Shown: in pieces, positions 1-12,193 of the stretch | Layout: the number at the start of each line of letters is the position of its first letter | Numbering within the stretch: the stretch's first letter is position 1 | Assembly: GCA_900660155.1 (NCBI GenBank) | Contig: CABFPE010000018.1 | Location: 204,674 to 268,673 of the forward strand | Direction of reading: 5' to 3' | Source: Hofstenia miamia | Lineage: Eukaryota > Xenacoelomorpha > Acoela > Hofsteniidae | DNA: 64,000 nt | Notes under the pieces: generated by a model | The model's input: only the letters and a program-made list of their open reading frames with translations | What the model was told of the DNA's origin: nothing | The model's database searches: none | Program-made: the position numbers and the translations under genes

Positions 1-32
<32 letters not shown>
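1..32. repeat. (TA)n microsatellite at window edge
   Basis: Uninterrupted TA dinucleotides begin the window. Similar TA tracts recur through the window and flank both large assembly gaps. Confidence 0.95.
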
Positions 33-35
<3 letters not shown>

Positions 36-207
36 AATGTAATTATACTGAGCTTCGAAATATTTGAAATATGTAACAAAGTTGAAAATTTAGACCGGAA
101 TCATCGTCAGTATGACAAATGATAATTATTTATTAAATATTAGATAAATATTTTACAAATACACTAAAGGAAATAATAAACATATCGCATGCATGAACAT
201 GAGTTGA

Positions 208-1478
208 CCACACACGTTTAATGAAACCCAATAGATACAGAAAATTATTTCTTTAACCTTATTCACAAAGAACGAATTTCAGATGACCATGAAAATTTGA
301 AGTTAGAAATCCGGAAAATTTTGAACAACTATCTTAAGCAACACAAAATTACTAGAAAAGTAAAGAATTTGAATAGTTCAAAGAATTTGAATAGTTCATT
401 AAAATTAATTGAGTTAACACCAAAATTATAATTTATAAGCTTGTCTTGCAAGATATCGAAATTCATTGATTTGAATACTTTACTTAAATCTAGTAATGCT
501 ACACAACTGCAGTTATTATGAGATATATTTCTAATTCATTGATTGTAGCAAGTCTAAAGGAAAACTGTTTTGATTGTTTGAGATTATCAGAATTTTGTTT
601 TTTCTTATAAGGTGGGAAATTGAAATTTCCAAGATCTTTGAATGTTGAATTTAAATGATTTAGTATTTGAGTTTTGTCTGTAACGGTAGTATTATTGATG
701 TTTAGTTCATTTATTTCGGATGAAAGACCTTTAGATTTTCCAATAAATTTATGGACGTGTCGCCATTTTTCTCGAGTAGAATTTAATTGATTAAAGAATT
801 TTTGCCAAGCTTTAGTTAAGTTTTTGTTGTTAATTGCATAATTACTTCCTTNCCACACACGTTTAATGAAACCCAATAGATACAGAAAATTATTTCTTTA
901 ACCTTATTCACAAAGAACGAATTTCAGATGACCATGAAAATTTGAAGTTAGAAATCCGGAAAATTTTGAACAACTATCTTAAGCAACACAAAATTACTAG
1001 AAAAGTAAAGAATTTGAATAGTTCATTAAAATTAATTGAGTTAACACCAAAATTATAATTTATAAGCTTGTCTTGCAAGATATCGAAATTCATTGATTTG
1101 AATACTTTACTTAAATCTAGTAATGCTACACAACTGCAGTTATTATGAGATATATTTCTAATTCATTGATTGTAGCAAGTCTAAAGGAAAACTGTTTTGA
1201 TTGTTTGAGATTATCAGAATTTTGTTTTTTCTTATAAGGTGGGAAATTGAAATTTCCAAGATCTTTGAATGTTGAATTTAAATGATTTAGTATTTGAGTT
1301 TTGTCTGTAACGGTAGTATTATTGATGTTTAGTTCATTTATTTCGGATGAAAGACCTTTAGATTTTCCAATAAATTTATGGACGTGTCGCCATTTTTCTC
1401 GAGTAGAATTTAATTGATTAAAGAATTTTTGCCAAGCTTTAGTTAAGTTTTTGTTGTTAATTGCATAATTACTTCCTT
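208..1478. repeat. direct duplication across a single N (208-851 / 853-1478)
   Basis: The 644 bp before the N at 852 and the 626 bp after it are the same sequence, differing mainly by one extra 18 bp unit in the first copy (around 368-385). A lone N exactly at the junction suggests contig ends that overlapped but were not merged. A real tandem duplication is less likely. Confidence 0.85.
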
Positions 1479-1953
1479 TGATTTTTCGTAATTGGGCCAA
1501 TTAGTCTTTGTCGGTTCGGATTTCGCAAGATCAAATAATTCTCGTATAATTGATACTAGTTCATGGACTTGATTATCATCGGTGTTCAAAAAGGAAATTT
1601 AATTGCTTTAATCTTAACCCGTGGCTTCTTAATTGGTGCAACGGTGTTTAATGCTTTGTAGATTTCTTTTCCAATGTAATTAATCATTTGAGGTCCAGAA
1701 TTTAATATGTAAATATAGTTAAATGGGGTCTTTTTTCATTTGAGTAAGATAAATAGTCTCTTGCATTTATGATTTTAAATTGCTTGCTCTTAGTAGTTTT
1801 GTTACTAATATATGTACACAGTGCATGATCACTAAATGATTCAAACATTAACGATTTAAAAGAAACTTCAGAATTAGTAAAAAAGTAATCAGTTAAATTT
1901 TTCTGCGAGTTGCACAAATCGTATTTATACAATGAAGATTACAAGTAGCAGAC

Positions 1954-2716
1954 AATTCATTTATAGAATTTCGTTCATAAGAGTTAAAGTAATTAATATT
2001 AAAGTCATCGAATATATTTGGAGAGTTATAATCATTACATATTTCAGATATTTCGTATATTTTATAATTTAGATATTCGACTAGATAATTTTTATTTGGA
2101 TTATAAGTTACGTTTATCAAATCTTTTTGGAAACAGTTCTCCATTGATTTTATTTCTATCCACAGCGATTCAAATATTTCGTGATTAAGTTCATATTCAG
2201 ATTTACGGGCTGGTTTTAAAGATTTTGGCACAATTATCATAAGTCCACCACCTCTACCCATTCGATTCTTAGCAAAAACCTCAAAATGTTGTCGGTCTGG
2301 ATTAAACAAGTTAGGGCCGATATCAGGCTTAAGCNAATTCATTTATAGAATTTCGTTCATAAGAGTTAAAGTAATTAATATTAAAGTCATCGAATATATT
2401 TGGAGAGTTATAATCATTACATATTTCAGATATTTCGTATATTTTATAATTTAGATATTCGACTAGATAATTTTTATTTGGATTATAAGTTACGTTTATC
2501 AAATCTTTTTGGAAACAGTTCTCCATTGATTTTATTTCTATCCACAGCGATTCAAATATTTCGTGATTAAGTTCATATTCAGATTTACGGGCTGGTTTTA
2601 AAGATTTTGGCACAATTATCATAAGTCCACCACCTCTACCCATTCGATTCTTAGCAAAAACCTCAAAATGTTGTCGGTCTGGATTAAACAAGTTAGGGCC
2701 GATATCAGGCTTAAGC
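1954..2716. repeat. direct duplication across a single N (1954-2334 / 2336-2716)
   Basis: Two 381 bp segments lie either side of the N at 2335 and appear the same base for base over the stretches compared. Both encode the same part of the LINE endonuclease. As at 852, this looks like an unmerged contig overlap. Confidence 0.85.
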
Positions 2717-3039
2717 CAAGTTTCTGTAATTATGAATATTTCATTTTTTCCAATTTTTGTAATCAATTTTAAGAAATCGTTTCTGTTTGCATTAAGACTT
2801 CTAGCGTTAATATATATATATTTGAAGTTATCAGAATAGTTTTTTAATTTGAGTTAAATTTCTGTTTCACTTAGGATAGGACCTGTATTTGTTTAAAAAT
2901 GAAAGAAATACTTATTGATTCAACTAACCTTACCATCAAAATCGTAAGTCGTTGTTTATTTAATATTGTTTTTTAGTTGCTTTTATACATATTGCTTCTG
3001 CGATTTTAGTTTCATGATGTCTTATTAGTATTTTAAAAT

Positions 3040-3560
3040 TTTCAGCTTGGGTTCACATCAATGTATATATATATTTCGAATTGTATTTGCCCTCTTATAT
3101 GCTCCATTGCCAGAGTTCCTAAATGCCTTGTGGTCTCGCCAATGTATGAACTTGAACATTCATCACAGTGGTATGAATAAACGATACCAGAAGACAATGA
3201 AATGGATACATGATCTTTATTAAGGAACATTCCATGTTATTTTTTGCGTAAAATACTGGACAAATTTTCGAAGTTGGTAATTCTTTTTTGTATGATCGTA
3301 TTGTTTTCTTTAGTTGTTCTTCTCGTGATTTTATAAATGGTAACTTCCAGTATACTTTTGTTTTGTCTTGGTTATGTGTAGAATTTGAATCTTGTGTATT
3401 GCATGAAAATTTCCTATCAATAATCTTACGAATTAGTTTTTGTGGATATCCATTATTTTTGAGATCTTTTGTGATTTTATCCAAACTTTCTGTTAAGCTT
3501 TTGTAATTTGAGCAAGATTCACATATTCGATTGACTAGGCACGAAATGGTGTTAATTTTA
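3040..3560 (-). mobile_element. Penelope-like element fragment with GIY-YIG domain
   Basis: Minus-strand reading gives the conserved tail of a Penelope-like reverse transcriptase: CLVNRICESCSNYKSL, then KNNGYPQKLIRKII, then the LPFI segment. A GIY-YIG endonuclease core follows (SGIVYSYHCDECSSSYIGET, then TRHL and EH). This order, RT thumb then GIY-YIG, is diagnostic of GIY-YIG-bearing Penelope-like elements. The copy is partial and broken. The catalytic RT core was not found beside it. Confidence 0.7.
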
Positions 3561-3617
3561 TATTTTGAAGATTTGAATTATTAAAAGAAAAAGTTCAGGA
3601 ACATTTCTCCAAATGCT

Positions 3618-3651
3618 TTAAAATGACAACATGTTTGTCGAAACATGTCGC
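3618..3651 (+). ncRNA. hammerhead-like hairpin, degenerate (Penelope-type)
   Basis: The element is a TGAC/TGTC-closed hairpin (GACAACATGTTTGTC) followed directly by GAAAC, then ATGTC and a CAATAAAA tail. Penelope-like elements are known to carry minimal hammerhead ribozymes built as CUGAUGA, stem II, GAAAC. The stem II and GAAAC parts are present, but the CUGAUGA core is replaced by a TTAAAAT-like sequence. Activity is therefore doubtful. A second copy lies at 4174-4210. Confidence 0.4.
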
Positions 3652-4173
3652 AATAAAACATCATTCAAAAATGTTCAAAGTCTTAAGATTATAACCAATA
3701 CATATATGTAGAAGCACCTCTTAAGTAAGGAAGATGAAATAAGATTCAAACAATTTAAGAAGATTAAACTTAAATGGAAAAAGGAAGAGTTACGATTAAA
3801 TTTTTTAAGAAATTGTTAGGATAATTCTTGTGTCCCAAAGTTTTTGCATTTATCAATTCCCTTGCATCTTCAAAATTTCAGAAAATATTTTAAACCCTGT
3901 CAACTGAAGGCGCGGCGAAAAATAATTAAAGATTGAAGTGAGAAAATTTAAAGAAATGTCAAATAATCAATTATCTGCATTTTCCAATCCAATATTAATT
4001 CTCAATATCTTTAATATACAAGTAGAAAAATGTGTAATATCATTTGCTAATAAACATGAGAAAAAACTTACAAACAGAAAATAGTGTTGAAGAAAAATTT
4101 TGTTTAAAATATATTGTTTTTAATCTATCATCAAGAAAATTAAGAAAAAAATTCGGGAAAATTTCTCCAAATG

Positions 4174-4210
4174 CTTGAAAATGACAACAATGTTTGTTGA
4201 AACATGTCGC
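4174..4210 (+). ncRNA. hammerhead-like hairpin, second copy
   Basis: This repeats the 3618-3651 motif with small changes: TTGAAAATGACAACAATG, then TTTGTTGAAACATGTCGC, then CAATAAAAC. The flanks (TTTCTCCAAATGCTT before, ATTATTCAAAAA after) are shared too, so about 75 bp recurs in direct orientation 560 bp apart. The GAAAC half of the hammerhead core is intact and the CUGAUGA half is degenerate. Confidence 0.4.
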
Positions 4211-4237
4211 AATAAAACATTATTCAAAAAAAAAATT

Positions 4238-4268
<31 letters not shown>

Positions 4269-4299
4269 CATGAGTCACATATTTTACTTCATTAAGCCT

Positions 4300-6747
4300 T
4301 TGTATATCTTGCGAATGTCAAAAAATTATCTTAAACAGCTTTAATATAGTTTAATTATAGACGATTAAAATTTAACCATTCCTCACATTGTAAAACAGTA
4401 AATAAAGTACTATTATTACATCACATTGATTTTGAGATTCTTGGGATAGGTCTTCGAGAACAACGGTAGAAGTTTCTAATGTTTCAACAAACTAGCTCCA
4501 TATGCTGGAAAATAAATTGAGTATGTCTCAAGAGTTTTTTGGTTATATGCAGTTCAAAATTTGATGTTATACTCAACTGCTACAGAAATGACTCCTACAG
4601 GAAAAAGTCCTACCTGCTTAATCCTACAGTTATAGTTCTACAAAAATAATTTCCACTTTTATTAACAATTAAATTTCAAATCGGATCTTGAGTAAAATTT
4701 CGTCAAAATACCACTAATATAATTTAAAAAATTGCAAGTTAGAAATGATGCATTAGAATATGCTGCAATTTAGGATGTGATATGTAAACAACACAATAGA
4801 ATTGCCCAATATCAATTTTCTCAATACTTGATTTTCAGCAATTCTGGTGTGATTTTCAGCTGTAAAAAATTTATTTTTGTTAAAACTTAATACAATTTTA
4901 TTGTATATTCTCTTTTACTCTCAACTGATATTATTGAAAAATTTGTTTTAAAAAACGCTAGATTGCATAATTAAATTTTTAACAAACTCGGTAATTATTA
5001 TTGCTCTACATTTTTAACTGTTTCTCACAGACTTGAAGCTCTCGTTTTTTCGCTACTGTAATAAATCATTTTTCAGACAAGGATCACAGTTGTTCAATAT
5101 CCAGCTCAGGATAGTCCTAGGAGCTAGTAACCACAACGTTGAAAGGGCGTAGATCATAACATTGTTAACTGTAGTTTATTCATAACCTTAAAAATAAGAA
5201 GCTTGCCATAATGATCCCATTTTTGTATCGAATTTAAAATTGTAAACTTTGTAACTCTGGATTTCTATGCCCTACACAATATTGTTGGGTACACAACTAA
5301 TTTAAAATTGTACACAAACATACAATGGCAAGTCTGTTGGAGCATTTACCATTGCAAGCAAAATCGCGTCATCATATTTAGTTACCCATGTAGGACTTAA
5401 TCGTGTACGACTCATTTCTATGGGACTTACTGAATGCCGTCACTGACTGCTACTATACAAAAGCACTATTACAGTTTATTTTGTATTTATAACAATATAA
5501 GAAAGATATCCCAATTTAATAGAATATAAATATTGTGTTGTCTGTGCGTGTCAGAATTGAGTAATTTAACTATCATTGGAAAGCGCATTAATGAAGAAAA
5601 AATTCAAATATGATTAATATTGAAGCAATTATTAAATTAAACCTTTGTCATTTCGATAACTAAATATAAACTTCATCTAATATCTCAAGAGGTTGTTGGT
5701 CAAAATTGGTAATTAAAATGAATTTCTAATGAGGGAATTCAAAACGAGACAGTGACTTTGAAATTGAGAATGAGACGTCTATTTTTTAGACGACCAATAT
5801 TACTTTTTTCATTTAAACAATGAGACTTGAGAATTTTTTGAGACTAGACATTTGCAAAAACTTTAGAGCCAAACTAAAAACCATTTTAAAGAAGCTATAA
5901 GTTATTAATTTGAAATATTAGTTTACCATCTTTACTACAATAGTAGATTAGGGACTGAAACTGACACTCGAAACTTTTTTTGAGTCGGAGACTAACATTT
6001 ATAATTCATGTTCTAATGTGATTCAAGCAGACAATTAAATCAATTCGATTAGTAATAATAATACAATTTATTTCAAAAAAACAAAAATACTTAATACAAA
6101 ATAAAATACAAATTTAGCGCTAAATTGTTTTAAATTGTTTAAATTGCTTAAATAGTTATCTGGAGGCGCTTTTTATACTGTCAACCAGTGTCATATCATA
6201 CACGGAGATAAAATGAAGCAGCGAAATTGATTGCCAATGTTCCAACGAATATCACGAATTTGCACAAGTAGATTAGTATTTGTAGCCATCAAATTCATAT
6301 GAATACCTGTAAAGAACTGCTGAAATCAGTTAAACTTGTGGAAGACTTGATCCTATGATAGAGAGTACTCTTGCTTTCAATACAAATCACATGGAGATAG
6401 AGTGATGACACAAGTGAATAAGATTGACAACGTGATAACTTTTAACAATTTCAGTAAACAATCAAATAAAGTTACAGCAGGTGAATACTTGAATGCTTTG
6501 AAACGAATTAGATTTTGGGGAAAGAGATTAATTTTCTCAAGAAACAACATGGTCAGAATAAACAAACTGTCTTTAATCGAAGCCCGCATTTTTTTTCAAC
6601 TGCTAGTAAGTGACCCAAAATAAATTAATGAATTTATTAATTATTTCAATTAAGTGGATTTATTTCTGGAAGAATCTATTAGTTAAATTATAGTTGCCAA
6701 TTATTGCTGTAAGCTTATTATCATTTATTAGTTTGTTTTCCGTTAGT
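4300..6747. other. intergenic, no gene seen
   Basis: AT-rich sequence with only short chance open frames. I see no recognisable protein similarity, RNA gene or paired terminal repeats here. Confidence 0.5.
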
Positions 6748-6755
6748 GTAATAAT

Positions 6756-8853
6756 CAAGGACCGGATTTTTATGCACTAAAAATCTTAAAATATGCATTA
6801 TAAAACCAAAAAATATGCATTTATATGCATTTAAAATTATATCAACAGAAAACAGTTTTATTTCAATTGAAATATACAACCATATAATTTTTAAGTTTTC
6901 TTTTGTGAAATTGTGTCTGTTCTCCCTCAAAACGCTTTTATATGCAGAAAATGTGCGCTCAACAGCAACTGATGTAAGTGGCGCATATTTGAAGGACGCC
7001 ATGCCACTGGGCTCCAATGAATCAACGAAATCAGATTTTGTAATTGCTGAGGTTTTGGAACTCTGCCAGGTGTAATTGCGTTTAGCACAGTGAACAGAGC
7101 CGCTAAGCCCTTGTTACGTTGTACAACAGATTCCACTTTCTTCTTCAGCACATTATCCTCGCGCAAACGATCGCACATGTCACAAAATAATTTTCAGGTG
7201 CTAGTGGCCAACAGTGAGCGCGACTCCAGTTTTTTAATTGTGTCCATAAGAAACACAAAATTTGCCTTGATAAAAGATGAATTTTCAAATTCTGTTTCTC
7301 TGTGAAAAGGTTCTGCAATGTTTTCACCACAGCGGATCAAGCCTGTCCACTACGGTTCTTGTAGCGCCATACTGGTCCGCATAATGGACTGCAGCCGCCA
7401 ACAACGTACCCCACCATGTGATTACCGGTTGTGGTGGAAGTGAATTATCAGGCAACATTGTGCTGTAGGGGGATCGTCTTCCTGGTGCTTTCAGGAAAGC
7501 TTTCTTTCCAGCTGAGATCAGTGCGTCCACATCAGGATAGGCAGCTCAAACTGTTTCAGCAATGTGGTGAAGAGAGTGAGCTAGACAGGTAATATGCAGA
7601 CAAAATGGCAACAAAGCACTGATTCCACTAGCCATCTTGTGCATGTATGGCACAGAATCTGTAAGCAGCAGCAGAACTCGATTGAAACTTTCACCACCTA
7701 AGGCATCATTCAGTGCGTCTATTAAAACCTTACCAATAGTTGCATGGTTGGTCTCTTTAACATATTTAACATCAATTAAATCCACTTCTTGGTCTTCAGT
7801 CAGGGCTTCTGCTACCACGTTGATAACATAGCAACCAAGTGAGTCTGTCGTCTCGTCGATTGACACCCATACATGTTTGCCAGAAAGTTTATTGCGCACC
7901 ACCGTCATTTTCTCTTCATAGATCTTTGGCAAGTAATTTTTCCTCAGTGCTTTCATCCGGTAACTGATACTTGCACTAGGCAGCAAAAAAATTCTCAGCT
8001 TTTTGTTAAAAATCTTGTTAAAAGGTATGTCAGTACCGACTAACATTTCTGCCAGGTCGCAGTAAAACTGACTAACGTCGTCACCGGTGATAGCAGTTAA
8101 CAGCTGTTGAGTTCGTGCTGCAGTACTGGACGTGGCACTCTGCGCATGTAACCGTTTGTGCTTTGCTGACTGTAAGTACTGCGTAACTGAACTGCGGTGG
8201 TCTTCAGACGCATTAACACCACATTTTTTACAAAAAAGAACCGTCTGTAGTAAAACCATCAGGAAATTCTGCAACATATCCCCGCAACGTTGTAGACTTC
8301 TTTGCCTTATGTTTTGTCAAAAAACTACAGTAAAATAAAGCAATCAAAATTCAAAAAGTCAGAAAACTACATACGAATCAACAAGATTAACTTAAAAATG
8401 TGCTGGCAATCTATTTTGCGGTTTACTACATACATTTCTTTGCGCTTTTAATTCAACAAGTTACAATCATGAACAATAACTTATTGTTGTCACCTGAGTT
8501 CCAAACAAATGCATGGACGCCTAAATAATATTTATCTGGACGCGAGGGAGCTTGTGGTTAAATTTAATTGGCGGGTGAGATAAAGCCATTAATTGCATTG
8601 ATTTGTTTCATCGTGAACTGCAAACACTGCTCTACTCCATGACAAATGCCTTTGATTTCACATGGAAATATGGATAAACTATGCATAAACAAAGGGTACC
8701 GTATGTACAAAAAAATTAAATTATCTTTTTATGCATTTTTATACATTTATAAGTGAATTATGCATTTATATGCTCCCTTGGTGATAAAAAAAACGGTTTT
8801 TCTAGGTTTCAGAACCAGACAAACTCCACATTTATATGCAAGTCCGGCCCTTG
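6756..8853 (-). mobile_element. hAT transposon, near full length, CGGBP1-like transposase, broken
   Basis: The termini match as inverted repeats: CAAGGACCGGATTT on the left, and CAAGGGCCGGACTT as the reverse complement of the right end. They are flanked by near-matching 8 bp target duplications (GTAATAAT at 6748-6755, GTAACAAC at 8854-8861; two mismatches). Subterminal TATGCATTT repeats lie just inside both ends, as is usual for hAT elements. The 2098 bp element carries a minus-strand transposase in pieces: BED-like finger, RNase-H fold, and the C-terminal hATC dimerisation block near 6900-7000 (LTSVAVERTFSAYKSVLREN). Target duplication decay and coding lesions indicate an old insertion. Confidence 0.85.
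6860..8335 (-). pseudogene. hAT transposase pseudogene (CGGBP1/BED type)
   Basis: Decayed transposase of the hAT element above. An N-terminal stretch (KKSTTLRGYVAEFPDGFTTD, about 8310-8240) is out of frame with the following zinc-finger part (FCKKCG...AKHKRLH). The N-terminal third resembles CGGBP1, a domesticated hAT derivative, with DLAEMLVGTDIPF and LRKNYLPKIYEE. Catalytic-fold landmarks are SIDETTD and LLTDSVPYM, followed by CLAHSLHHIAETV. An in-frame TGA then interrupts before AAYPDVDALISAGKK (7545). A frame change near 7325 leads to FVFLMDTIKKLESRSLL, and the hATC block is in another frame again. The gene is therefore non-functional. Confidence 0.8.
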
Positions 8854-8861
8854 GTAACAAC

Positions 8862-11272
8862 ACTATCATTAATTGTTCTGAGTATAAAAAATTTAGTAGT
8901 CTTATCCTCTCACTTCAATTAAATTATGTTGTATAATTGTATTATCTCTTATCAAAACTGTTTAATGTGCTGCTCGTGCTCTTGTGTTAAAAGAATTCTT
9001 TATATTAGTAAAGCTATTAAATTCTGTTGGATATTCTTGTATTTTAGCCTTTATAACATGCCTAAGGATGAAAATGTATATTTCATATTTGCTTTTATGA
9101 ATAATGTTACTTATTTGTACAAGTAGAATTTTCAGTTTGTAATCCCGATTATCTTTCTTTGAATTATGAAAATAGGCAACATTTAGAAAAATAATACTTA
9201 ATAAATGTCTAAAATAGCAAATTATTCAAATTATATTCGATTACAAACAGAAATAAAAACCATTTCAGAGTGCTTTAGATTGCACCATGTGCCATTCAGG
9301 TTTCCAAAGAGGCATACCCTTCTACCGGAAACCCATAGATTTAACTTACTTCACGATATCGTATTTTCAAATTCTGGCAAACCTATCATTAGGAAAATTT
9401 GTGATTAAACTACCTCGATTTATTAACGTGTGGATTTGTCTTTTAATCTCGTCTGAATGAGACGAACACATTTATATGTATTCAAAATTATACTTTTTGT
9501 TAGAATGTCAGATATTCTGAGTATATATGATCATTTACAAAATAAAAATATATTTCTTACCTTTGAATCATTTATTTGTGTTCTGGCATTGACTAATTTA
9601 CACACTCGGTATACAATTTCTGCAAACTCCGTTGAGAGCGCATATAATTTTATGTTGATGTAAAATAGCGTTGGTGCGTTGTAATGAATATAGTCATTTA
9701 TTGATTTTGTTTAAGACACCTTATGTAAATGTGGAACTTATTTAGGTATTGTTATTTTATATCACTCCGTGGAGGGGAGGTCCCCTAAAATCCTCAGTTA
9801 AAATTAGAGGTTGTTTTAACCTTGAGCACTTTAGCCTTTTTGGCAGATATAAAAGCACTTTGGTAGCCATTGATTTCTCCTAAAATTATTACTCCAGATA
9901 ATAAAATATGGTTTCCAGATTTTTACCTCAACATTTATTAAAAAATCAGGACATTTTACAATTGTTTAAAGATAAGAAAAATCGTTATAATACTGACAGT
10001 GGCGCTAAGTCAGAGTATATAGAATGCTGTTTCAGTATGATATCTAAGTTTGGTATCACGGTGATCCTGGTGTGTGTATTGTACTAATCTGTAATAGCTG
10101 TTCATTTTTTTCTAGATTGAACAATTTGCATATTGCTTGCGAGCATATCGGCAGCAGTATCTGCAGACTTCTCAGCCCTAAAAGCTGAAATTCTTATTTT
10201 TCAAGGAAATGTGCGAATTCTTTTCATGGTAGTTTTGATTTAGTTTTCTAAATATTCGTAAACACCGCAGGATTGAATTTGATTTCATTCAGTCGTTTTT
10301 GGAAACTACTGAATCATACGATTTTTAAATCGAGAATATTTCCTCAACTTAGTTAAATTGGTGCAATTTTTTGATTTTCTAGATCTCTAACCCAGGTTAG
10401 TACAACTTGGGTGTATTGCATTTTCTTAAGTTTTGTTATTTGTAATAGTAACGATCATTGTTGCTGCATGTAAAATGCATGCGATTGAAAATTTTATTTT
10501 CTCAGCGTATTTGTGATACAACTCCCTCTTGATACTACTTCAACTGGTTTTTTGGGTAGGGTACTATTTAGTGTGAATAAATAACAGTGCTCACAAAAAA
10601 TACTTTTTTCTCTCAATTGAAAGCATATTTGTATTCCATGACCTTGTGCAGATGTTAAACATGCTCATCATCAATGCACGACTCGTATTTATCCTTGTTT
10701 GAATAACAAATGTATTTTCTCTCTCCAATGAGTATCAATCTTCAAAAGAACGTTTCTCGAGACTGAAAAAAGTATCCCAAACAGTCTTTTCATTTTAGAG
10801 AGGGTAGAATTTAACTTTGGATATCAGTGCTTGTAAAAATTCTATTCTTCAATTTTAACTCGAATTTCTTATTAAAATTTTGTGAAATGTGCAAAAATGA
10901 TGGATCAGAGGCATCCAAAGACTTGACACGTTGCTGAAACAGCCCGAGCTTTATGTGCAAAAAATTGATAGTTCAAATCAAAGTCAATTAGACTGTTACG
11001 AGAGTCAAACATGCAGCAAAAACACGAAAATTTCTAGTAGCCTAATATAAGCCTAAATAATTGCATGCTTTCAAGTCACACACTATTTTTCATTGATGAT
11101 CACTGTAAGCAATTAATTTCATGAATTTTTTAATTGATATTCCTTTTCTTTTGGAATAGTTTGTAGTTTATTATGTGTCATTGTGAAATTGAAAATGAGA
11201 GAGATTTTTAATATTTGGTTTAAAATGCACAAAAATGTACTATTCCTTATAAGAACGCACATCTATTATATA
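8862..11272. other. intergenic, no gene seen
   Basis: AT-rich sequence with scattered short open frames lacking coding character. I recognise no repeat boundaries, RNA genes or regulatory motifs. Confidence 0.5.
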
Positions 11273-11402
11273 TACCGAGCGTTCCAAAAGTCTTCGTCGC
11301 TGGAAATTTTACCTCAGTACTCTCCGATAAATAACGGTAATGTAAAACAAAGGCATGTAATAAGAGTTATATATTTCTGAGATATAAATTGAACTAAAGC
11401 AA

Positions 11403-11987
11403 CTATAACAAATGTTCAATATGAGCTCCATTTTCTCTGACACACAGACGACAGCGTCGATAAAATTCCCTGAAAGAATTTCGTATCATTTCAAGAGGGA
11501 CACTGGTCAAAGTTGTTGCAATAGCTTGTTTTAGCTCCTCATTCGTTTTGCAACCACGACGATAAACATTGTCTTTCACATAACACCACAACCAAAAATC
11601 TAACACAGTCAAGTCCGGAGAACGCGGTGGCCATTCTTGAGAACCTCTCCGACCAATCCATCTGCCAGTTAAGTTTTCGTTCAACCAATTTCTCGCCAAT
11701 AAGCTGAAATGTGGCGGGGCTCCGTCGTGTTGATAATAATGTTCTTCTGAGATGAAGGGTGACACTATGTCCTGCAGAATAGTAACATATCGCTCTTTGG
11801 TCATCGTAGAATCCGAAATGTCGAACACAATGCCTTCATCGTAAGAGACTGCTGCCCACACAGTAATACCGGCAGATTTCATCGGAGTTTGCTTGAAGCG
11901 ATGCTCATTTTCCTTTGAATAATAAAACAAGTTGTGTTTATTAACTTGCCCATTCAGATAGAACGTGCTTTCATCCGAGCCACTCAT
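11403..11987 (-). CDS. mariner-family transposase, catalytic domain only
   Basis: This uninterrupted 194-residue frame contains the DDE/D core. The first aspartate lies in SGSDEST (D5), the second in YQHDGAPPH (D88) and the third in SPDLTVLDFWLW (D130). There are 41 residues between the second and third, as in the DD41D group of mariner-like elements. The frame begins just before the first catalytic aspartate, so the N-terminal helix-turn-helix DNA-binding half is absent from the element. On the minus strand, a TTTCCCTTTTCAG tract sits immediately before the ATG. It looks like a 3' splice site, so in the full-length parent the catalytic part may have been a second exon. Product: partial transposase, unlikely to bind TIRs by itself. 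Confidence 0.8.
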   Translation of the reverse strand: MSGSDESTFYLNGQVNKHNLFYYSKENEHRFKQTPMKSAGITVWAAVSYDEGIVFDISDSTMTKERYVTILQDIVSPFISEEHYYQHDGAPPHFSLLARNWLNENLTGRWIGRRGSQEWPPRSPDLTVLDFWLWCYVKDNVYRRGCKTNEELKQAIATTLTSVPLEMIRNSFREFYRRCRLCVRENGAHIEHLL

Positions 11988-12143
11988 CCTGAAAAGGGAA
12001 ATAGTAAATCACTGTCGCCACTCAATAATTCAAAATATTCAATAGATTAAAATGCAAATATTAAAGCATATATAACTGGCGGATTGATGTTCAAAGATAA
12101 AACAAAAGAATAGAAATCAGTGAATCCGCATCGAACGCTTTTG

Positions 12144-12193
12144 GCGTTCCAAAAGTCTTCGTCATGTTAAGCGACGAGGACTTTTGGAACGCT
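12144..12193. repeat. hairpin formed by extra TIR copy at right end of mariner element
   Basis: GCGTTCCAAAAGTCTTCGTC is followed by a short spacer and the right TIR in reverse complement. This gives a near-perfect stem of about 20 bp. It may come from a foldback repair event that also produced the internal deletion. Confidence 0.8.

Larger units (their letters stand above)
208..2835 (-). mobile_element. CR1/jockey-like LINE, broken, with duplicated assembly segments
   Basis: Read on the minus strand, this stretch gives pieces of a non-LTR retrotransposon ORF2 in order. The APE-type endonuclease comes first (about 2766 down to 1935: ITETWLKPDI, RGGGLMIIV, ESLWIEI, VTYNPN and the DDFNIN box). 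Its C-terminus follows (1932-1702, SFSDHALCTYI). Next is the endonuclease-RT linker (1500-1126, REKWRHVHKFIGKSKG), then RT motif A (ALLDLSKVFKSMNFDIL, near 1120-1050 and again near 490-400). The GDFN-type motif reads DDFN, and later RT motifs including YxDD are not visible. Frames are interrupted, so the copy is dead. Two segments are repeated across single-N positions (852 and 2335) and are probably assembly duplications. Assignment to CR1/jockey rests on motif style only. Confidence 0.75.
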
